Shown one piece after another: positions 13,901 to 24,979 of a stretch of DNA of 64,000 nt. Under the pieces are notes generated by a model, which was not told where the DNA came from, made no database searches, and saw nothing but the letters and a program-made list of their open reading frames with translations. The stretch lies in contig NW_026776961.1 of the NCBI RefSeq assembly GCF_030936135.1, positions 62,001 to 126,000 on the forward strand. The letters are read 5' to 3'. The DNA comes from Gavia stellata (taxonomy: Eukaryota > Chordata > Aves > Gaviiformes > Gaviidae). Within the stretch, counting starts at the first letter, position 1; each line of letters opens with the position of its first letter. The position numbers and the translations under genes are program-made.

Positions 13901-16900
13901 TCCCCTCACCCCTCTGCTCACACCCCACCAGCCACAGACAGACCCACCAACGTGGACATCCCTGCTGTGGCCCCAGGCGTGGAAAGCAGCACTTCTTACC
14001 TCTTCTTCCTCGCAGCCCAGCCAATTTACCAGCGCGTAACGGAAGACTGGGTAAATGTCTTCACAGAGCTGCGCTTCCCCGTTGCGAGGGAAGGGGCATT
14101 GCTCCCGGCTGCCGAAGTATGTATTGACCCCTTTTGACCATTGCTCCAGAACTGCACCAGGAGAAAGGGAAGGGCAGCACGTGAGAGTCTGCAGCAGGGA
14201 CGGTACCTTGCACCCTCACCCAAGCCTGCTCTAAGGACGGTCCCAGGCTCGGCAGGGCTCAGCCCAGGACCAGATCTGCATCTGAGGCCAAGCTGTGCCC
14301 TTGAGGTGTCTGGTTTCAAACAGCCCACTGTTTCTCTCCTCCTCCCCATCCTTTTCCTCCTCAATGGCCTGTTCCCCTCCAGTATTTCCCAGGGGAAACA
14401 GGGGAACAGAAGCCATGGGAAGGGACCCAGGAGTTCCCCTGTGCAGCACCGTCGCGTCCTACCCACAGAAACCTCCGGGGCTTCTCCCGCTCCTTCTGCA
14501 CACTCACAGAGGTTTGGGATCGCCAAGGCCTGACCTCGCTGTGGGCTGACACCTGCCATGTTCCCTCTGAGATCACATGGAGGCATCAACGGCCACCCCA
14601 GCCCCTGACCCTGGGACCCCAGCTAAGGAGCCGACACTCACCACTGCAGACGGCGCGCAGGATCCGGCCACTCCCCACCCGGCTCAGCATGGCACGCACG
14701 GCAAGCAGCGTCATTCCCACGAAGGGGATGCACCGCAGGGCTGCAGAGAAGGCAGGGACAAAGGGACCGAGAGGGTCAGTGAGAGACACGGGAGACTGGG
14801 GTCGATCCCTGGCAAGGCTGGGGCTGCTGGGCCATGTGGGACATGCCAGAGGGTGTGGGGAGGGCTGCCTTCCCCAAGGGGGACACAGGAAAGCCCTTTA
14901 GGGAAATGGGGAGGACAGTGCGGGGCAGAGACCCTGCGGGTTTGTCTCCAGTGGGTTCCCACCCTCCAGGAACCAGGACTGGGCTAGTAAGGCAGAGCTG
15001 CCGGCCAGCCCTGGCACAGAGCAAGGAGGCATGGCGACTTCATAGCCCCCCAGTTCAACACAGAGCCTTCAGGAAGGGGGAGGGTGCTTTCTCCCCGTTA
15101 TCTCAGACCCCTACCCAAACCAAGAGGCCCAGGGTGCCGTACCGTAGCTGCGGGCCATTTTGCCCAAGGTGAGGAGCACGATCTCATCAGGGACCTTCCC
15201 CATGGCCTTCAGGTGGCTCTGGAGCTCAGACATGACAAAGTGGAAGCGGGAGCGGGCCAGAGCCACCAGGACGTCGCTAGCAGCCATCTTCACATCATCT
15301 GTCACACCCTGAAAAAGTGCCACAAGTTAAACACTCCCGAGAAAAAGGCTGAGGCACTCGGACAGGCTGAACGCCCCTGTCTCCCCTGCAAGACCCCTCG
15401 GGGCAGTTTGCTCAGACCGGGCGCCTGCTGCCTCTTGTACCCTGGGGTAGGCGAGCAGCTCCCCAGTGAGACGCGGGAGGCTTTTCCCTAGCACAGCCCT
15501 GTGCTGCTGCCTTCTCTCCCTCTCTGCAGAGATGCCAGGAACAAACTGTCACAGACTCAGGGACCCCCTGGGGCCTCTCCACGGGGCTGCTGGGTTCCCA
15601 GGGCTGTTCCTCAAGTGAGCTTGAACCCAGCTCTCGCTCAGTTAGAAACAGCCCCGCGTCCACCTCTCTGCACTACTCTCTGCATCTCCTCTTCAAATTC
15701 CCTATAAGGAGGAGTCCCCTTCGGACCTCCACTGGGTCTGAATAGTTGAGGAACATCTCTGTGCTGCTCTGGATTTCCCCAAAAACCAGGGCCAGAGGCA
15801 GGCTGCTTTGGCGGCCTTGAAAGAGAACAAGCTCACCTGGGCTGCTCGCATGTCACTGGACACCTCTGCTATCAGGCGGTTCACGACACCGCTCTGCAAA
15901 CTGCCATCGTCTCCTTGCAAGAAGCTCTCCAGCTCCCGGTATGTCTCCACTCGGTCACCCTGGGGACAGACCACACATAGGAGTGATGGGACTTGCTTTG
16001 CCCTCGTTGCCAGGGACCCACGAGAGAGACCTACTGCCCCCCAAATCATCTCTCTGCCATGGGCACAAGGTACGAGCTGCAGGCATCGGTCAGGACAGCC
16101 ATGGGGAACGGCAAGATCTTCCACGGCACCTCTGACACTACCAGAGAGCCAGACAGGGAGGTTGATTCCACCAGGGTAAAAGGCCATGCGGGAGCCTAGG
16201 AAGTCGGTCCTGAGGATGGGGGATGGTGGAGGTCAGACGGACAGTGCCAGGCGAGGAAGAGGAAGATGTGGGAATGAGACCAGTCCCTGAGGAGGGGGAG
16301 CCATGAACTCCCTGCACCTTGGGGCACAGTGTCGCTCCCCTCGCACAGGCAGGAGCCCAGGCGCTGGGACAGTTCTGGAACCAAAGCTAAGGTGGGGCCT
16401 TGAGCGCTTGGGCAAAGGTGCTGGAGAGATGCTGGGATTTATGCCAGAGGCTTTGCCTTGTCCAGGAGAGCACTGCAAGCTCCCAGGGAAAGGAGGGAGG
16501 GAGCAGTGGCATTAGTCCAGCTGGAGCGGCAGGATCGGCGCTTGGGGACGAAGCGCCTGCAGGAGGGCAGAGGTGCCATCAGGCGAGATCCCCCTCTGCC
16601 ACGGCACCTGGGGAAGTCAAGGGCTTGGAGGGGAGCCCTCGAGCCCCCTTGTCTCACCTCATGGTCTTGCAGCCGCTTTAGCAGAGAAGCCCCACTAGCC
16701 ACAAAGGTAGTGACGGCTTTAGGGACAGCCTTCTTTGCCCTGCCTCCATCCTCAGGATGTGCAGGTCTGGACTGAGAACCAAAGCACGGGCAGAGAGCTG
16801 GAAGAAAAGAAAGAAATGGTTTTGCTGGCTGCAGGGCTTTGCACCAGGGAGGGGAGAGGATCTTCCCAGCCTCTCCCAGCACTAACAGCCCGTGCTGGGC

Positions 16901-17444
16901 TGTACTGGCAAGAGGGCAGTCAGTGGGACGAGGGAAGGGAGTCTTCCCCTCACTGCGGCACTGGGAAGACCGCACTGGGAATATCACACTGGGGGACTGG
17001 ATCCATTCTGGGCTCCCCAGTGACAGAATGGCAGCAATGCGTTAGAGCAAGTCCAGCACGGGGGCCCCGAGCTGGGCAGGACATGGACATGGGGCCCTGC
17101 AAGGAGGTGCTGGGAGGGCTGGGGCTGGGCAGCCCCGACAAGAGTCGGCCGGGCCAGGTCGTCTTTGAGCAGTCCCCAGCTGCCCCACGGAGGGCAGGGA
17201 GAGGATGGAGCCAGAGCCCCCTCGGAGGTGCCTGGCAGCAGGATGAGAGGTGACGGCGACGCAGCCCCCAGCAGGCAGCAGCCCCCAGCCCCCCACCACC
17301 GCCTCACCTCTGAGTGCTCTCATCCTCCTCAGGGCAGCAGGATCCCCCAGATGGACGCACTGCTCTCTCTGGGTCCTCCTCCTGCGAACGCCATGAGAAA
17401 CTGGGGCAGCACCAGCCCCTTGGGAAGATATAGAGCCTGGCCAT
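680..17444 (-). CDS. MROH: Maestro HEAT-like repeat (MROH) family gene, 31 exons, 3'-incomplete
   Basis: The gene encodes a long alpha-solenoid of HEAT repeats. The family is poorly characterised and no enzyme activity is known, so the role is left open. In transcription order the exons are 17444-17308, 16766-16658, 15959-15837, 15308-15143, 14740-14642, 14151-14000, 13610-13467, 12651-12582, 12470-12357, 11877-11804, 11462-11343, 10516-10409, 10213-10054, 9668-9628, 9361-9220, 8496-8444, 8004-7897, 7690-7571, 7385-7263, 6435-6274, 6047-5925, 5608-5541, 5178-5043, 4937-4842, 4373-4269, 4043-3920, 2967-2867, 2436-2284, 1728-1583, 1335-1173 and 876-680. All have GT donors and AG acceptors and join in phase, giving about 1245 codons without a stop. 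The start ATG has A at -3 and G at +4. The most telling landmarks are VPDEIVLLTLGKMARSY, YPVFRYALVNWLGCEEEE and LKGWLTSANEWERERAL. It is closest to the MROH2-like avian paralogues from memory; the paralogue number is uncertain. Confidence 0.9.
5043..8496 (-). CDS. MROH: MROH exons 16-23 (about residues 587-884)
   Basis: Exon 16 is only 53 bp (KRSLDSAEWEHRVLK) and was placed by phase between exons 15 and 17. The following blocks are FLRASLEPIEDRAWTMGLSQ, LFLYKALGTVLAACQDLRHV, GMISVVSHTAESHFHLVLDT and a 162-bp exon with MCTYSGIALRAPKEQLLTRV. After these come DLQLKLALVQSITEVSCAIQ, the short exon DWIKGEPWDSLVYGVFQALE and ENHKLLAVCCQTVLSCPSKE. Alternating amphipathic helices fit the HEAT solenoid. 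Introns are roughly 100-850 bp and GC-rich, typical of compact avian genes. Confidence 0.88.
9220..12651 (-). CDS. MROH: MROH exons 8-15 (about residues 311-586)
   Basis: Exon 8 reads LPDVTKEPGLAPKAELPRC and continues in phase into exon 9, ARICPEETGMFLHSPESGG then AGRVAALGLLGALAHSD. Later blocks are VREKLPQVMEAVESVCNHPS, VLEFIRELLSSGSQSCWAWD, GLFAWVTPEEGALRALCVDI and LLWPRLLQYVVPAQYSGMLI. An acidic loop follows (CEEDEEEPDAVDSQER), then the 41-bp exon 14 and exon 15, ending LLLQYLEG. The 1.0-kb gap before exon 8 (12652-13466) is the least certain junction: relatives may have more coding sequence there, and a possible 30-base in-frame micro-exon lies at 12868-12897. Confidence 0.85.
13467..17444 (-). 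CDS. MROH: MROH exons 1-7 (about residues 1-310)
   Basis: Exon 1 gives a short Cys/Trp-rich start (MARLYIFPRGWCC) followed by an acidic stretch. Exon 2 was placed at an AG ending at 16767, because only that acceptor keeps the frame into AKKAVPKAVTTFVASGASLL. The upstream AG at 16798 would run into a stop. Exon 3 carries ETYRELESFLQGDDGSLQSG, exon 4 the MARSY block, exon 5 ALRCIPFVGMTLLAVRAML, exon 6 LEQWSKGVNTYFGSREQCPF and exon 7 EEQHREHAWEQLLWLLHQ. These blocks follow each other in the family order. Exon 1 is the least certain, since it rests on frame and Kozak context. Confidence 0.85.
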
Positions 17445-18060
17445 TGTGACACCCGTGCGGGGCGCGGCGCCTCACAGAGGGCTGCTGTGACACAGGGACA
17501 CGTGCTGGGGACACGCCGCGGGGCGGGGACCAGACACGCAGCACCCTGCGGATCCCCACACGCCCCGAAATGCAGGATTTCCCCATTCTCCATCACTTGA
17601 ACTCACTCATGGTCCTCGAACAGTTCTAGCAAGGACCTTCTCCCGAGAGCCCTTCCCAGCCCCGTCCCCGATCCACGTCCCCCTCCAGGGACCCGAGGCC
17701 ACCGGAGCAGTTTGTGCCACCGCTCACAGCCGCACGGCGTTACTCAGCCATCTGGAAAGCCTCGCTGGCACCCAGGGCCTGAGAGCATCAGGCCACAAGC
17801 CTCCAGTAAACACGCACGGCAAAGTTTTTCCCCATTTTCCCATTTTCAGCCCAGAACATCAGCACTGATGGGGGGCCCCAGCCCAGCCTGTCTGGGCCTC
17901 GGGGCACAGCTGCTCCTGGCCCATCCCGCCCTGCGGGCCGTGCTGGGCCTTCTCAGGGGAAGGCGCGGGCCCTCGCCCTGAGGCCTCGCAGCACGAACAG
18001 GCGGAGGGTGCCCAGCCCAGCCCCGGTCGGGCGCCCTCCTGCTCCCTCCCTCAGTGCCAG
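17445..18060 (-). promoter_or_regulatory. 5' flank of the MROH gene, possible promoter
   Basis: This stretch lies directly upstream of the minus-strand ATG at 17444 and ends at the solo LTR. It is GC-rich near 17455-17540, and no TATA box is obvious. No further MROH exon was recognised, so the transcription start probably lies here or in the LTR; that is inference. Confidence 0.35.
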
Positions 18061-18586
18061 TGTCACCGAAATCGGGAATGAAACCCCTTCACACTGGTCT
18101 ATTAAAGAGCAGGCATTACTGCATTCGGTGCCGGGTGCGTGGGGGATCTCTCCAGCCAGCATGCACCCCGGGCTGAAATCATGACAGGGATTTAAAACAG
18201 GTGACAATGTTAGTTACGCCTACTGCTCCTACCCCTTAACTAACTATTGGTTAGTACCTTTCTTACTTCATCTTACAGATACAGTTCCAATTCCCTACGC
18301 ATGCCCAGAGGGGAGGGGGCTTATTTGGGTTGGGGGCGTTTTCTAGCTAGGAGGTGTGGGTTTCACATGACAATGAGGCAGGTCAGCCTTAAAACAGTTT
18401 TGGCACTCTATTCTATTTTCCTAGACTTCGACCTTGTGGTAATCCTTACTGTTAGTTAGTGGAGACAGTTTTTAACTGTAATTTTATGTCTACATACCAG
18501 GTGCACGCATTACAAAGTATCTTCTTCACATTATTTCCATTCCTTTTACACTACTTTGACCCTGCGTTTCAGGATGTTCTGTAACA
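18061..18586 (-). mobile_element. Solo LTR of the ERV-B family
   Basis: The 526-bp element starts TGTCAC and ends GTAACA, with the direct repeat CCAG on both sides, which is the mark of a 4-bp target duplication. Along most of its length it resembles the 3' LTR of ERV-B at 49117-49673; shared stretches include AAATCATGACAGG and TTTTCTAGCTAGGAGGTGTG. No internal retroviral sequence flanks it, so it is a recombined solo LTR. The orientation is assigned from the ERV-B copy, whose polypurine tract lies on its high-coordinate side. It sits about 620 bp upstream of the MROH ATG. Confidence 0.8.
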
Positions 18587-18683
18587 CCAGCACCAGGCCG
18601 AGCCACTGACTGCGGGGGCCTGGGGCTGCGGCCGTCAGCTCCTGCTGAGGTGTAGGAGCCCCCAGGTGTGGGGGGGCCTGGCT

Positions 18684-18733
18684 CTCAGCCTGCGGAGAAG
18701 TGGCCTCACCCTCAGCCTGCGGAGAAGTGGCCT
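18684..18733. repeat. Two-copy tandem repeat, 27-bp period
   Basis: The 20-mer CTCAGCCTGCGGAGAAGTGG occurs twice, starting at 18684 and 18711. It lies in GC-rich sequence just beyond the solo LTR. Confidence 0.8.
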
Positions 18734-19142
18734 GTGGAGAGGGTCCAGGTCGGGCCGGTGCCCTCCCCTGCCCCAGCCCTACTTTCAGGGGCGCAGCGTG
18801 ATGCCGTGTGGTTACGCACGGGTGGGCCGGGAGCGGCGAGGGGCTTCTGCAAGTAGGTTCCCAAGAGCTCAGTTACTGTGTTGCTCCTCTTCCATACTGC
18901 CCCTTCTGCCTTCCGTGCAGTGGATCAGCCTGGGGCTGAGTCAGGTGGGGCGAGACCTTGGCTGTCCCAAACAGGTATTCCCCCCTCGGGGCAAGGCGTC
19001 TTGGTGCCAGGCCTCTGCAAAGGGAGGACAGACTCTGGGTTGGAAAGGGCAGAGCCAGCCATCAGAGGGGTCCCTCTCTCTCCAGCCAGGTCCCCCACAA
19101 AAAGACAATTCAGGAGCCCAGCAAGCCCCTCTCCGGCGTCAG

Positions 19143-19560
19143 GGAGGTGCTGGAGAGAAGGGGGGCCCTGCCTCCTTCCCTCGGGCCACCCCTCGGGTTT
19201 GCTCGCGGGGGGGGTGCGCGGGGCGAGGAGCCCCAGTTCACGTCCCACGTGTGGAATTCGTGTCTGATTTACTTCATTTAGTTACTGACGGCTGTGGATC
19301 CTTCACCGACCTGTGTTTGCGATGCTCATTTAGTGCTGAAAACGGCTTTATAAACGTTTGAAACAGAGATCTCGCCAGCTTGTGTTCTGCTGGCACTGGC
19401 ACTGGACACGTACGTCTTTGTGTAAGACCACCACCCCCAAAAAAAAAACCCACTCCCCCCTGAACCTGAAGTCCAGTTCTGGACCCCATCTGTGCCTTCT
19501 AGCGGGGAGTCATTTCCTTTCAGGTGATGCGGGTCCAGACGTATATCCTGTGTCACTTCA
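19143..19560 (+). repeat. GC-rich segment, copy 1 (copy 2 at 44869-45275)
   Basis: About 410 bp match 44869-45275 in the same orientation at roughly nine in ten bases by eye. Shared landmarks include GGAGGTGCTGGAGAGAAGG, ACGTGTGGAATTCGTGTCTG, a run of A after CCACCACCCCC, and AGCGGGGAGTCATTTCCTTT. Several positions that are CG in copy 2 are TG or CA here, so this copy looks like the methylated, CpG-decayed one. I do not recognise the element. An open frame crosses both copies but differs mainly by replacements, so coding is doubtful. Confidence 0.8.
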
Positions 19561-21509
19561 ACTGTTGAGCGCACAGACTTCTTGTAAACCTCAGCTACTC
19601 AGGTCACATCCTCTGCCGGTGCCGGAATAAGAATTTCAGGTAAGACGGATTGATGTCTGCGTGCTGCGGGGATTGTATTTGGGAGATCACAGATGGTCTT
19701 CAGCTTTGAGGATCAAATGTAACCGTGATTCTAAACGAGAAGTAGAAATACCTTGTATATATTTGTACTGAACAATAGACTACAACACAGATCCTGAACA
19801 CGTGAAAGGGAATATTAGAAGTTATCGTCTCGTCTGACCATGAGGAAAATGTTTGTAGTACTTGCGTTACAAAGAGGAGAGCTGCTGATGCCTCTGCTGA
19901 GGGAAAGCGGGGGGAACACAACTCGATGTTCTAGACAAGTCAAATTGTTTTGGTCTGAATGCGACAATACGGATAATCGTGTTACTCAAAGCATTTGATA
20001 GATTTTTCTAAATAGGCTCGAGGCCTTGTAACTGTCCTGTGCTCTCACTGATTCACTTACTCTGAATCTTTGAGAATTGAGTGGCTTTAGGTTGTACAGT
20101 ATTTGAACAAATATTACTGCCTAAGACTAGATTAATCTGAGAAGCTGTGCTTACCTGAAACATGTCATTAAAGAGTTTTAAAGAACCCTTTGCTTCCTGC
20201 CTGATGAAGAATGTCTGCTTTTGCTTTTTTATCAAAGTGTTTCTAAATACTTCACCATTTTCCATGGGAGATCATAGTGACGTGTGCAGAAGAAAATGAC
20301 TTGTTATGGCTGACCTGCAACTCTAAATGTACTCCTGGTAGAGGCCACTATGGTAGAGCACAAGTTAGAGCTGAACACTAAAGTGGATTTCTTGTCACTT
20401 TGTCACTTGCAGCTTCCTGCGCTACCATGGCCATTTACAACACTGCAGTGGTTACCAGCAGGGGCATCACCACAGAACAGTGGTGCACACCGCTCCTTTC
20501 TGAGGAAGGTTGATGTTGTGAACGTAGGGGAGCGATTTAACCACTTACTTCTATTGGTAAATTCCTATGTCTAGCAGAAATTCTTTTATTTCCTACAGTT
20601 AGGGAAAAAAATCCTCCCACCTTATACTCGTTACATAGGTAGCATAACTGAAAAAAATTTGCATCCTCCTGTTCATAAAGCTACTGTGAAAACTCAGTTC
20701 AGTTAACAGCATTTCTCAAATGTAATTTTTGTACACTTACTATGTGTATTTACAGTGGAATTCCTCTTGGAAAAGTGTGCAAGGTAAATATGCAGTAGAA
20801 GGCAACAGTGCTTTAATGAAGAGGAAAAGTTAATGTCTGGGGGAAGGAAAAGTGTGTAGGAAGAGGGGAGTCCCTGTGGTTCTTAGGTGCCGCTCAGAGC
20901 TTCGGTGAATACCTTCTCCATCTTCTGCTGTGTGGATGCTATTATCCCTGAATTCATGGGTTGTATGGATTTCCTATCTTGTGACAGATGAGTGAAGGCA
21001 GCAAATTCTGTGCCTGAGCCTTAGTCCCTGTGCATACAGGTATTGTAAATACTCTGATTTTCTAAAATAATCAAAATATGATCATATAGAAAGGTTAAAT
21101 TTGATTAACAAATAAAATAATAAAATACAAAGGCATAAGTTAGGATTGTTAAGTTAGAAACAATAACCATAGGAACCTCACCAGGGAGTCGCTGTTCCAT
21201 ACTAAGGAACTAACAGTAACGAGATGGAACGATGAAGAATTGAATAGAAAAGTTTCATCTGAGTCCTGTGACAATGTGACCTGATATGCACCAGTGATGC
21301 TGCTTGGAAAGTTCCTTACCTTTCCCACCTTGATTCGAATATCAAGAATGCCAATCAATCAATATTAATAGAAATAACCATTGATTGTTTTAAGGATGGA
21401 TATTGGTAGAATGGTATAATCCAGAGAGCGATTAATAAAAAATAAATTATACATATTCTGTATGAAGGTAACTAGGTATGATTTATCTGTGATTTAATCA
21501 TAAACTAAC
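19561..21509. other. Unassigned AT-rich sequence
   Basis: I see no coding exon, RNA gene or named repeat in this stretch. It is AT-rich, unlike the MROH region, and has only short open frames. Confidence 0.5.
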
Positions 21510-21962
21510 TGTTGAACAATGTAGCATCGTGAATAGGTAGAATTTGCTTGTCAAGACAATGATAAGTTGTAGGCCTGGTCAGTAAACCGAGGAAAACTTA
21601 AGAAGATTCCAAGAATGGAATTTTACAACCAACCTGAGCATGCGCAAAGATTGGGTTCAACTAAAGGACACCATGAGGAAGACTATGGACGACCACCAGA
21701 GGACCTTAGACGACCACCTGTGTACCTGGAGGCGCATGCGTCACGAGCATTTACATATATTAATGAGTTCTCAGAAATGGTATGAGTATGTTAATTGTTT
21801 CTTGGAAATGTGATGAATATGTATACTTTGATTGTATATAACTTTTGTAGCAGAGAAACTAAGCACGCACACGAGGTGGAGCGATCCCCTGTGCGTCCAA
21901 CGCTGCAATAAAGAAGTGTCTGCTCACCTACGTACAGTGTGTAGGTGAGTTTTTATATTACA
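21510..21962 (+). mobile_element. LTR-like element, plus strand, edges approximate
   Basis: A TATA-like GTATATAACTTTT near 21834 is followed about 75 bp later by GCAATAAAGAAGTG, a polyadenylation signal, and then by GTAGGTGAG and an end reading TTATATTACA. This promoter, poly(A) and terminal CA order is that of an LTR. A start at TGTTGAACAATG (near 21510) is possible, but no target duplication was found, so the left edge is a guess. No adjacent retroviral genes were seen. Confidence 0.5.
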
Positions 21963-23525
21963 GATTTGTAACACAGGGAACAGTGAAGTTGTAAAAGAAT
22001 GGGAAGGGGTGGGGGGAGCTATCTGCCTAGATCATCTCTGCCTAAAAAACCAGAAATTTTAACTAAGTCATAAGTAGGTTCTGACACAAGTTTTGTTTAA
22101 AAGAGAAGTAATTGAGCAAGCAAGACAGTAAGAATTACCTTCTTTGTAAGGTGTTGATGAAAGGTTGGGTGGAGCCAGACAAACTCCACTATTTCATCTG
22201 TTGGATAGCATTGCCCTCATCTGACCTAGGCACAGATCTCAAGTTTGGGACACGGAGAATTCGTGGTTTGATGGTCACAGTGGCATCTCATTGGGCACAC
22301 GGAGACTGCATGCCTCTCGGCCGGGTTAAACGAGGCCTTCTGGACTTCTGTTAAATGCCAGGAAGACTGATACTCTCCTGGCAGTGCAGAAAGGAGAAGT
22401 TGCAAGCTTCTGGAAGATTGCATTGGGTTAAAGATGAGGTCACTTGCATCTTTAATGCAGTGTGGATGCGGCAGAGCAGGTGGCCTGTGTGTCCACAGAC
22501 CGGCTGGAGCCTTTTTCTCTGGCTGAGTGCTTACGCTTGGAGCTGAAATGAGGTGTTCTCCGGGTCCTGATGGTTCCTTATGCCCTGACACAGTGCCCCC
22601 TCCAGCTCTGCCTGTGCCTGATAGCTCAGCTGAGACGGTCTATTTTATATAGCTTTGCTACAAGAAAACACTCACACATGTTTAACATTTTTAACATGCT
22701 TTACTGAACTTGTGATTATAAAGGCAATTTACAATAAAGCGATTAAACAAACAGTAAGTTAAAACACCACACATTTATACAAAGTATTTCAAAGGGCTCA
22801 AATGACTATCAGGTTCCAACTCATTAAAACAACATCAATCTTCAAAGTGTATCCACACCTATACTTAGCATTGTAACACTTTTGAAGACTCCCAACAACG
22901 ATTAAGAGCACTACACGAGACAGGCATGAATGATGTGCTTGAAGCTTCCTGGGAAATACGGGTTTTACCTCTAAATTGAATTGACTCTTTGGACAACAAA
23001 TTGTAAACACTAGCAGCCTTTCTGGAGTACATGAGTGATACCCTTAGTGGGAACCAGTCTCCACGTCCCTCACTTAACACTGTAGTTTCACAAATGTTTC
23101 AGGTTAATGCTGCCTAAAGACATACCCCACCTTTCTCCGGCCATCTGTTCCCATGCGCATCTCCTGCTACCCTTGAGCCAGTGCAAAGCACTTGTACGTT
23201 TGCTCAGTGAACCAGCCAGGGAAACTGATTGAGCTTCAAGCTAATTCAGCAAACAAACATGGCAGAGCGCTAGCTGTAATTCTCCTTGATTTCCCTGGTC
23301 ATGTTCGCTGTGCAGATGTGCTGGCACCAGAAAGACATCCGCACAGGGGAGAGACACAGTGCCTGGGAGCAAGAGGACTATTTCTGTAGGCAGCAGTACT
23401 GTTAAAAACACCAGTTAAAACCATCTTGTGGAACTACAGCGTTCAGCTTTTTCATTTTGAAACAAGAAACGTGTTTTTGAAACAATTTATAGTGCCAATC
23501 AAATAGTCAGGAGCAAAATGGTGGA
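21963..23525. other. Unassigned, including probable former 3' UTR of the SYBU copy
   Basis: No coding sequence was recognised. The AT-rich part from about 22640 to 23525 lies directly downstream of the SYBU-like last exon on the minus strand, and may be its former 3' untranslated region. That is inferred from position only. Confidence 0.35.
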
Positions 23526-23614
23526 CTACCAGAATAGACAATAACTTTTTACCATCTCTCTCATCCCTCTTTCTCTCTGCCTCAGCCAGCCGGTGCCCAG
23601 GGATGGAGTGGACT

Positions 23615-24684
23615 TCAGGTTCTCATCTTGAAGGGTGTATGGTGTAAAGAGTGCAGGGCCACCAGGCCGCAAACACAACACAATGCTCCAATACTGTAAA
23701 CGGGATCTGTTCCTCCTCTCCGAGTACGGAAAGCCCACAGGATAGTTGGTACAACAGGGGCTGCTACAGTATCTCTTCTTTTTTCCTGTCTTGACATACC
23801 CAAAGGCTTCATCGTCATGAGGTTCTGTAAAATCACGTTCTTTCACGAAATGGTTTTCATTAACTCCGTGCTCCACCTTCCTGCATGGAGACTCCACAGG
23901 AGACAAAAGGATGGCAGCGTTTAGATGACTTGGAGTTAAGTCCACTACGATACCAGAGTCACTGAACCTTCCAGGAGAAAATTCACCCAGTTCCTTCAGT
24001 GAAGACGGTGGGCTTAGAGGACAGGCGTCTTGAGCTCTGAAGATGTTTTGAATGAGCTGCTCCACATCCAGGCTAGATGGCACCACGTCAGTCTGGATGG
24101 CCTGTTCCACCATCACATTGCTGACTTTCTCCTCCTCCTGGAAAGAAGTTACTTTCTCATCCAGAACACTTTCAAGCATCTCTTGAGTCACAGCAGAACT
24201 GGAGGGAGCTGGATCACTCAACTCAGAGGTTATGGTGGTCAAACTGTCTTCACAGGAATCAGTCCCATTAGCTGTGCCCTCATTAAGAAGCAGCCCACTA
24301 TCTGCCACCTCCTCCAGAGCTTGGTCCTCTGTGGTGAGGCTGTCTGGCATTGTGGCACACACCACCAACGGCTTCCCCTCTGAGCCACACCTGTGCTCCA
24401 GGCACTGCTCATCTCTCACAGAGCTGCTCTGAGCCATCTCCATGCTCTGCAGCAAAGACTCCAGTTTCTTGTTTTCAATGCTAATGGCTATGAAGTATTG
24501 CTGCATTTTTTTGTCTTTCTCAGCCAAGCTGGTTTTCATGCTTTCAATAACCTGCTTGAGTTGTTTAACTTCCCTTCTTGCTTCCAAGGCGGCCAGCTCT
24601 GCCTCTACACGATGACACTCTTCCTCAACCCAGTCTTCCTTCATCCGTCCCAGCTGAGCTTTGAGTTCTTCTATTTCCACTTCC
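23615..24684 (-). pseudogene. SYBU: SYBU-like last exon with frameshift before the anchor
   Basis: The acceptor is intact (TTTTGCTACAG before 24684). The coiled coil reads EECHRVEAELAALEARREVK and then LESLLQSMEMAQ, followed by an acidic Ser-rich region. Around 23770 the first frame reads KKKRYCSS and then leaves the family sequence. The family C-terminus resumes in another frame as VAAPVVPTILWAF and RGGTDPVYSIGAL, ending at a stop at 23615. The lost stretch is the start of the hydrophobic tail anchor. The first frame stays open to 23526 with an unrelated tail, so a transcript would make a protein without the anchor. Confidence 0.8.
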
Positions 24685-24979
24685 CTGTAGCAAAATAAAA
24701 AAGTTATAACGCTTCTGCTGACCGGTCAGTTAAAGAGTCAACGTGAGGCTCCACTGCACTGGGATGGCTATGCTGCAGAGATGCTCCAAGAAAGAAGCAA
24801 GTTTTTCCATGCAGCACTTGCTGCTGCCTTCGACGGAGCTGGCAGAGATGTAAGTCGGCTGCCCAGACACGCCGGCTGATTGCTAACTAGAGTCACCGAC
24901 CTCGCCACACAGCCAGCAGCCTTGTGGGCTGTGCTCTGATCCTGGACATACTGAGGTGCAAGTGCTGGCTCTAGGTAAG

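Noticed and set aside
19143..19361. Conserved small protein shared with 44869-45086
   Set aside because: Both copies keep the frame, but the differences are mostly amino-acid replacing and the frame runs into a GC-rich upstream part that does not match. DNA-level duplication explains it.
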